From an uncultured Bacteriovoracaceae bacterium (GTDB lineage: Bacteria > Bdellovibrionota > Bacteriovoracia > Bacteriovoracales > Bacteriovoracaceae), in the NCBI GenBank assembly GCA_937952395.1, contig CALFYV010000111.1, positions 1-9,329 on the forward strand: a stretch of DNA of 9,329 bases, written 5' to 3'. Positions 5,743 to 9,329 of this stretch are shown here, one piece after another. A model generated the notes under the pieces. The model saw nothing but the letters and a program-made list of their open reading frames with translations. It searched no databases and was not told the DNA's origin. The translations under genes and the position numbers were made by a program. Position 1 is the first letter of the stretch. Each line of letters starts with the position of its first letter.

Positions 5743-6619
5743 TCAGTTCTATTTTTTCAATATTAGTTTTTTTTGATTTCATTAACTGTTCAAAGCAGAA
5801 TCTTTTTCTCTCGTCGATGCCAACTTTTGCTCCCCAATAATCGAGATCATGATTGAAGATAACAGTGAGACCATTTTTTAAGATCATATCCAGAAGCTGC
5901 AATTTCTCTTCGGTTGTTTTTCCAGGATTCATATCGTAACCCATAACCCAAGGAATCGGAATATGATGGGAAGTGGGAATAATATCTCCGAAGTAGAAAA
6001 AATGATTATCAAAGGGATGCATTTGATAAGGGGTGTGGCCCTTGGTTGTGGTGTAGGAAAGTTTATAGTCCCCATCCTCTAAAATAATTCCTTTCTCATC
6101 TTGATGTAAATGAAGTTGTTTTTTTTCTAAATATTCCTGAAGTAGAGGCGTAAATATATGAGATTGAAAGGAGCCCTGATCTCTTATATTGGGTTTTTTA
6201 GCGTATTCATAATGTTTTTGATGTAGATGGACTGTTGCGTTAGGGAAAAGACATTGAGTTTTTCCATTTTTTAAGCTTCCCAGACCACCGACATGATCAA
6301 AATGCAAGTGAGTGATAATAATATCTGTTATTTGTGCAGGATTTATTTGGGCTTTTGCAAGGGCCTTGATGAGTGGGGATGGTTCTGTTTTGACAGAAAA
6401 ATTTTGTCTAAATTTTTCATCATGATAATCTCCAATTCCGGTATCAATGAGAATTTTGCGATGAGGGCTTTCTATCATTAGTACTCTCATGGTCATTTCA
6501 ATTCGATTAAGTTCGTCTGCGGATATCTTTTTGTCCCACAATGGCTTGGGGATGATGCCAAACATAGCACCCCCGTCAAGTTTGAAATCGGCTGGATGTA
6601 AGAGAGAGTATTTAATCAT
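5735..6619 (-). CDS. MBL-fold metallo-hydrolase, lactonase-like
   Basis: The 294-residue product is a complete metallo-beta-lactamase-fold enzyme. The two-metal site is intact: THLHFDH (103-109, giving H104, H106, D108 and H109), H195 in TKGHTP, bridging D212 in FGDIIPT and H257 in FNHD. An LIDTGIGD strand (57-64) comes before the metal motif, as is usual. There is no signal peptide, so it is probably cytoplasmic. The motif set and spacing resemble the AiiA/YtnP-type N-acyl-homoserine lactonase-like group, but the fold also covers many other hydrolases, so quorum quenching is only a possibility. AGGAGG lies 3 bases before the ATG, a tight spacing. The gene is divergent from sucC (154-base gap) and convergent with the GYF_2 gene, sharing 8 bases with its end and leaving no room for a terminator between them. 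Confidence 0.88.
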   Translation of the reverse strand: MIKYSLLHPADFKLDGGAMFGIIPKPLWDKKISADELNRIEMTMRVLMIESPHRKILIDTGIGDYHDEKFRQNFSVKTEPSPLIKALAKAQINPAQITDIIITHLHFDHVGGLGSLKNGKTQCLFPNATVHLHQKHYEYAKKPNIRDQGSFQSHIFTPLLQEYLEKKQLHLHQDEKGIILEDGDYKLSYTTTKGHTPYQMHPFDNHFFYFGDIIPTSHHIPIPWVMGYDMNPGKTTEEKLQLLDMILKNGLTVIFNHDLDYWGAKVGIDERKRFCFEQLMKSKKTNIEKIELTN

Positions 6620-6634
6620 TTTCCTCCTGAGAGT

Positions 6635-6695
6635 TTGATTATCAATTGTAATAAGATTTTTCAGATTAAAACGGCTAATAGCGTTGTAATTACAA
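6635..6695. promoter_or_regulatory. Palindromes in the divergent MBL/sucC gap (possible operators)
   Basis: Two short perfect repeats stand out: TTGAT-T-ATCAA (6635-6645), close to the MBL-fold gene start, and the 12-base palindrome TTGTAATTACAA (6684-6695). The half-site TTGTAAT is also present at 6646-6652, 38 bases from its copy at 6684-6690. They resemble transcription factor sites by symmetry only, and the AT-rich sequence makes chance palindromes fairly likely. I found no convincing -35/-10 pair for either gene. Confidence 0.28.
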
Positions 6696-6716
6696 GTTGC
6701 ACATTTCGCCGCAAAG

Positions 6717-6736
6717 GCTTAATCTTAAGCAAGATT
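6717..6736. repeat. Overlapping, mutually exclusive inverted repeats upstream of sucC
   Basis: GCTTAA-TC-TTAAGC (6717-6730) and AATCTT-AAGC-AAGATT (6721-6736) are both perfect 6-base inverted repeats that share ten bases, so only one can form at a time. They end 37 bases before the sucC ATG. They may be a regulator site, or alternative leader hairpins if transcription starts further upstream. Confidence 0.35.
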
Positions 6737-6773
6737 TCGTAGTCATATTCACCTATAGTTTATTGGAGTTGTC

Positions 6774-7940
6774 ATGAATGTTCATGAGTATCAAGCCAAA
6801 GTGGTCATGAAAGAATTTGGTATTAATGTTTTGAAAGGTTCTGTCGCCAAAACTGCTGATGAAGCTGTTAAAGTTGCTAAGGAACTTGGTGGTAAAGTTT
6901 GGGTGGTTAAAGCTCAAATCCATGCCGGAGGACGTGGCAAGGGTGGAGGGGTGAAGTTAGCCAAAACTTTAGATGAAGTGAAAAAGTATGCCAATGAAAT
7001 TATCGGTATGACTCTTGTGACTCATCAAACGGGTCCTGAGGGCAAGAAAGTTAATCAAATTCTTATCGAACAGGGTTGCAACATTGATCATGAGTACTAC
7101 GTGGGTATAGTTCTTGATAGAACTAAAGGAAAAATCACCATGATGGCTTCTCGTGAAGGGGGAGTTGAGATTGAGAAAGTCGCAGCTGCTACACCTGAGA
7201 AAATTATAAAAGTTTCAATCGACCCAGCTGTTGGTTTTACTCCTTTTGTTGGACGTAAACTTGCATTTAATATTGGACTTGAGGGAGAAACACTTAAAAA
7301 AGCCTCAAAGTTTTTTGAAGGTCTCTATAATCTCTATATTGGAAAAGATTGTTCGATTGCTGAAATCAATCCTATGGTTACAACCAAGGAAGGAGATGTT
7401 TTGGCATTAGACGCAAAGTTAAATTTTGATGATAATGCTCTTTATCGTCATCCAGAAATTGAAGCTCTAAGAGATCCAACCGAAGAGTCGGCCCAAGAGC
7501 TTGAAGCGGGAAAGTATGGTCTCTCTTTTATTTCTCTAGATGGAAACATTGGCTGTTTAGTTAATGGGGCAGGGTTGGCGATGGCGACTTTGGATATTTT
7601 AAAACTTTATGGTGGAAATCCAGCCAACTTCTTAGATGTTGGTGGTAACGCGACTAAAGAAACGGTCCAGAAAGCTTTCAGTCTTATTTTACAAGATCAA
7701 AATGTAAAAGCTATTTTAGTTAATATTTTTGGTGGAATTATGAAGTGTGACATTATCGCTGAAGGTGTGGTGGCAGCAGCTAAAGAGTTATCATTAAAAG
7801 TTCCTCTTGTTGTCAGACTCGAAGGAACCAATGTTGCTATGGGGAAAAAAATATTAGCAGAATCTGGACTTCAAATTATCCCAGCCGATGGGCTTGGTGA
7901 CGCTGCAGAAAAAGCTGTCGCGGCTGCAGGAGGTAAATAA
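6774..7940 (+). CDS. sucC: Succinyl-CoA synthetase (ADP/GDP-forming) beta subunit
   Basis: SucC and SucD convert succinyl-CoA, nucleoside diphosphate and phosphate to succinate, CoA and NTP, the substrate-level phosphorylation step of the TCA cycle in the cytoplasm. At 388 residues it equals the E. coli subunit. The N-terminal ATP-grasp domain begins MNVHEYQAK and has K46 and the glycine loop AGGRGKGGG (51-59). E197 and N199 in AEINP and D213 in LDAKL match the Mg-nucleotide residues. The C-terminal ligase domain has DGNIGCLVNGAGLAM (256-270), NFLDVGG (285-291) and NIFGGI (317-322). TTGGAG ends 5 bases before the ATG. The stop shares a base with the sucD start, and the sucD ribosome-binding site AGGAGG (7928-7933) lies in its last codons. 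I did not try to decide between ADP and GDP preference. Confidence 0.98.
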   Translation: MNVHEYQAKVVMKEFGINVLKGSVAKTADEAVKVAKELGGKVWVVKAQIHAGGRGKGGGVKLAKTLDEVKKYANEIIGMTLVTHQTGPEGKKVNQILIEQGCNIDHEYYVGIVLDRTKGKITMMASREGGVEIEKVAAATPEKIIKVSIDPAVGFTPFVGRKLAFNIGLEGETLKKASKFFEGLYNLYIGKDCSIAEINPMVTTKEGDVLALDAKLNFDDNALYRHPEIEALRDPTEESAQELEAGKYGLSFISLDGNIGCLVNGAGLAMATLDILKLYGGNPANFLDVGGNATKETVQKAFSLILQDQNVKAILVNIFGGIMKCDIIAEGVVAAAKELSLKVPLVVRLEGTNVAMGKKILAESGLQIIPADGLGDAAEKAVAAAGGK

Positions 7941-8809
7941 TGGCCATATTAGTTAATAGAGATACAAAACTGATTACGGTTGGTTTAACCGGCAAACAAG
8001 GAACTTTTCATACACTGCAATCTAGAGATTATGGGACTAATGTTGTTGGTGGAGTGACTCCTGGAAAGGGTGGAATTAAACATGAGGGAATTCCTGTTTT
8101 TAATACGGTTTTTCAAGCAGTGAATGAAACTGGAAGTAATGCTGCTATGATTATGGTACCCCCACCATTCGCAGCAGATTCAATTTTGGAATGTATTGAA
8201 GCTGAAATGCCTTTGATTATTGCAATTACTGAAGGCATTCCTATTATTGATATGATTAAAGTAAAATCAGCCCTTAAAAATTCGAAAACGAGATTGATTG
8301 GCCCAAACTGCCCAGGAATTATTACTCCAGGAGAATGTAAAATTGGAATTATGCCAGGACATATTCATATGCCTGGAAAAGTCGGCGTTATTTCTCGTTC
8401 GGGTACTTTAACTTATGAAGCGGTTTATCAATTAACTCAAAGGGAGATCGGCCAGTCTACTTGTGTAGGAATCGGGGGAGATCCTGTTAATGGAACAAAT
8501 TTTATTGATTGTTTAGAGCTTTTTGAAAAAGATAAAGACACCGATGCTATTATTATGATCGGTGAAATCGGTGGTTCAGCCGAGACTGATGCGGCACGCT
8601 GGATAAAAGAGAATTCTTCAAAACCTGTTGTGAGTTTTATTGCTGGTGCAGCGGCTCCAAAGGGTAAACGAATGGGACACGCTGGGGCCATCATTTCTGG
8701 TGGTGATGATACAGCAGACGCAAAATTCAAGATACTTGAAGAATGTGGTGTAACAGTTGCCCGTTCTCCAGCAGAGCTTGGAGAAAAAGTTGCTGAAGTC
8801 TTAAAATAG
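7940..8809 (+). CDS. sucD: Succinyl-CoA synthetase alpha subunit
   Basis: This is the CoA-binding, phosphohistidine-carrying partner of SucC, 289 residues long as in E. coli. The N-terminal Rossmann-type CoA domain has GLTGKQGTFH (15-24) and GGVTPGKGG (37-45). GPNCPG (121-126) and the loop SRSGTLTYE (152-160) follow. The flavodoxin-like half has GEIGGSAE (208-215), in which E209 stabilises the phosphorylated histidine, and the active-site H247 in GHAGA (246-250). All expected residues are intact. The start codon overlaps the sucC stop (TAATG), and a full AGGAGG sits 6 bases upstream, so the two subunits should be made in equal amounts. The next gene, ndk, starts 38 bases after the stop with no terminator between. 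Confidence 0.98.
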   Translation: MAILVNRDTKLITVGLTGKQGTFHTLQSRDYGTNVVGGVTPGKGGIKHEGIPVFNTVFQAVNETGSNAAMIMVPPPFAADSILECIEAEMPLIIAITEGIPIIDMIKVKSALKNSKTRLIGPNCPGIITPGECKIGIMPGHIHMPGKVGVISRSGTLTYEAVYQLTQREIGQSTCVGIGGDPVNGTNFIDCLELFEKDKDTDAIIMIGEIGGSAETDAARWIKENSSKPVVSFIAGAAAPKGKRMGHAGAIISGGDDTADAKFKILEECGVTVARSPAELGEKVAEVLK

Positions 8810-8847
8810 TTGTAGTTTTTCGCAAAAGACAATTTAGGAGAAACAAA

Positions 8848-9276
8848 ATGAGTATTGAAAAAACGCTAAGTATTATTAAACCCAATGCGGCACGTGACAA
8901 TAATATTGGTAATATTATTGCTCGCTTTGAAAAAGAAGGCTTGAGAATTGCTGCTGCAAAATTAACAAAACTTTCTAAAGAGAAAGCTGAGGGTTTCTAT
9001 ATTGAGCATAAGGAAAGACCATTTTTTAATTCATTAGTTAACTTTATGACTTCAGATATTGTTGTCATTATGGTGCTTGAAGGTAAGGGGGCTGTGGCCA
9101 AAAATAGAGAGATTATGGGAGCGACTAATCCATCAGAGGCTGCCGAAGGAACTCTTCGTAAGCTTTATGCTAGCTCTATTGATGAAAATGCCGTTCATGG
9201 CTCAGATTCAGCTGTAAGTGCTGAAAGAGAAATTTCATATTTCTTTGAAAAAAATGAAGTTTTCGATAGATTCTAA
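8848..9276 (+). CDS. ndk: Nucleoside diphosphate kinase
   Basis: Ndk moves the terminal phosphate of one NTP to another NDP through a phosphohistidine, keeping nucleotide pools balanced. The 142-residue product is close to the 143 of E. coli. The start motif TLSIIKPNA (6-14) holds K11. Y51 and ERPFF (56-60, with R57) follow, then MGATNPSEA (90-98), GTLRKLY with R104, and N114 and the catalytic H117 in NAVHGSDS (114-121). AGGAG lies 7 bases before the ATG. Its place directly behind sucCD makes sense, because the NTP produced by succinyl-CoA synthetase is a natural phosphate donor; in Pseudomonas the two enzymes have been reported to associate. A promoter of its own is not evident in the 38-base gap. 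Confidence 0.97.
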   Translation: MSIEKTLSIIKPNAARDNNIGNIIARFEKEGLRIAAAKLTKLSKEKAEGFYIEHKERPFFNSLVNFMTSDIVVIMVLEGKGAVAKNREIMGATNPSEAAEGTLRKLYASSIDENAVHGSDSAVSAEREISYFFEKNEVFDRF

Positions 9277-9283
9277 ATAGAAC

Positions 9284-9329
9284 TTAATACACCACCGGTA
9301 TTTTCTCAGGATAATTCAGTCCATCTTCT
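9284..9329 (-). CDS. Possible C-terminal tail of a convergent gene (mostly off window)
   Basis: On the minus strand one frame is open from the window edge for 14 codons (ending EKIPVVY) to a TAA at 9286-9284; the other two minus frames contain stops. It ends 7 bases from the ndk stop, which would make the genes convergent. A stretch this short is easily open by chance, so I do not name a product. Confidence 0.28.
   Translation of the reverse strand, partial: EDGLNYPEKIPVVY
9286..9304 (+). terminator. Weak hairpin after ndk, possible terminator
   Basis: AATAC (9286-9290) can pair with GTATT (9298-9302) around a 7-base loop, followed by only four T in all (9301-9304). The stem is short and AT-rich, so this is a marginal terminator for the sucCD-ndk transcript; the real one may lie beyond the window. 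Confidence 0.2.

Noticed and set aside
6293..6481. Plus-strand frame of 62 codons over the MBL-fold gene
   Set aside because: It is antisense to the HxHxDH metal motif region and has no independent support.
6754..6759. TATAGT as the sucC -10 box
   Set aside because: It would start transcription inside the ribosome-binding site, and no -35 lies at a proper distance.
8437..8832. Minus-strand frame of 131 codons over sucD
   Set aside because: It is antisense to the catalytic part of SucD; this is a common artefact of the sucD codon pattern.

Overview
The window is AT-rich and looks like chromosome from a Gram-negative (diderm) bacterium. It codes for a Pal/YbgF envelope module, several outer-membrane-type lipoproteins, a periplasmic multihaem cytochrome and a sigma54-type promoter. 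The gene set and protein style would suit a low-GC member of the Bdellovibrionota or a related former 'deltaproteobacterial' group. That placement is an inference from general knowledge and no search was run.

Left block (1-3013, all minus strand). Transcription reads pal -> DUF4398-type lipoprotein -> ybgF/cpoB -> a lipoprotein joining a metallophosphatase-like domain to a c-type multihaem domain; the last gene runs off the left edge. pal and the DUF4398 gene share a TAATG stop/start, and ybgF overlaps the cytochrome gene by 14 bases, so the block looks like one operon. All four products carry lipoprotein signal peptides. tolQ, tolR, tolA and tolB are not in the window.

Intergenic region (3014-3413, 400 bases). 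No protein gene is visible, but there is a lot of structure. It holds a plausible extended -10 promoter for pal, four TTGAC half-sites inside an 81-base imperfect inverted repeat, a good sigma54 -24/-12 promoter facing the plus strand, and a strong bidirectional terminator. The sigma54 promoter and terminator would bound an RNA of about 96 nt. This candidate RNA carries an 8-base match to the complement of the pal ribosome-binding site and has no gene downstream on its strand.

Middle block (3414-6619). An arginase/agmatinase/formiminoglutamase-family gene on the minus strand is interrupted by two in-frame stop codons, although its frame and all visible metal-ligand residues are otherwise intact. 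It diverges from a plus-strand gene for a GYF_2-domain, single-membrane-span protein of unknown function. That gene converges on, and overlaps by 8 bases, a minus-strand metallo-beta-lactamase-fold hydrolase of the lactonase-like type.

Right block (6774-9276, plus strand). sucC and sucD (succinyl-CoA synthetase beta and alpha, coupled by TAATG) are followed 38 bases later by ndk (nucleoside diphosphate kinase). The NTP made by substrate-level phosphorylation in the TCA cycle can be exchanged among nucleotides by Ndk, so the three form a coherent unit. A short minus-strand reading frame at the right edge may be the tail of a convergent gene.
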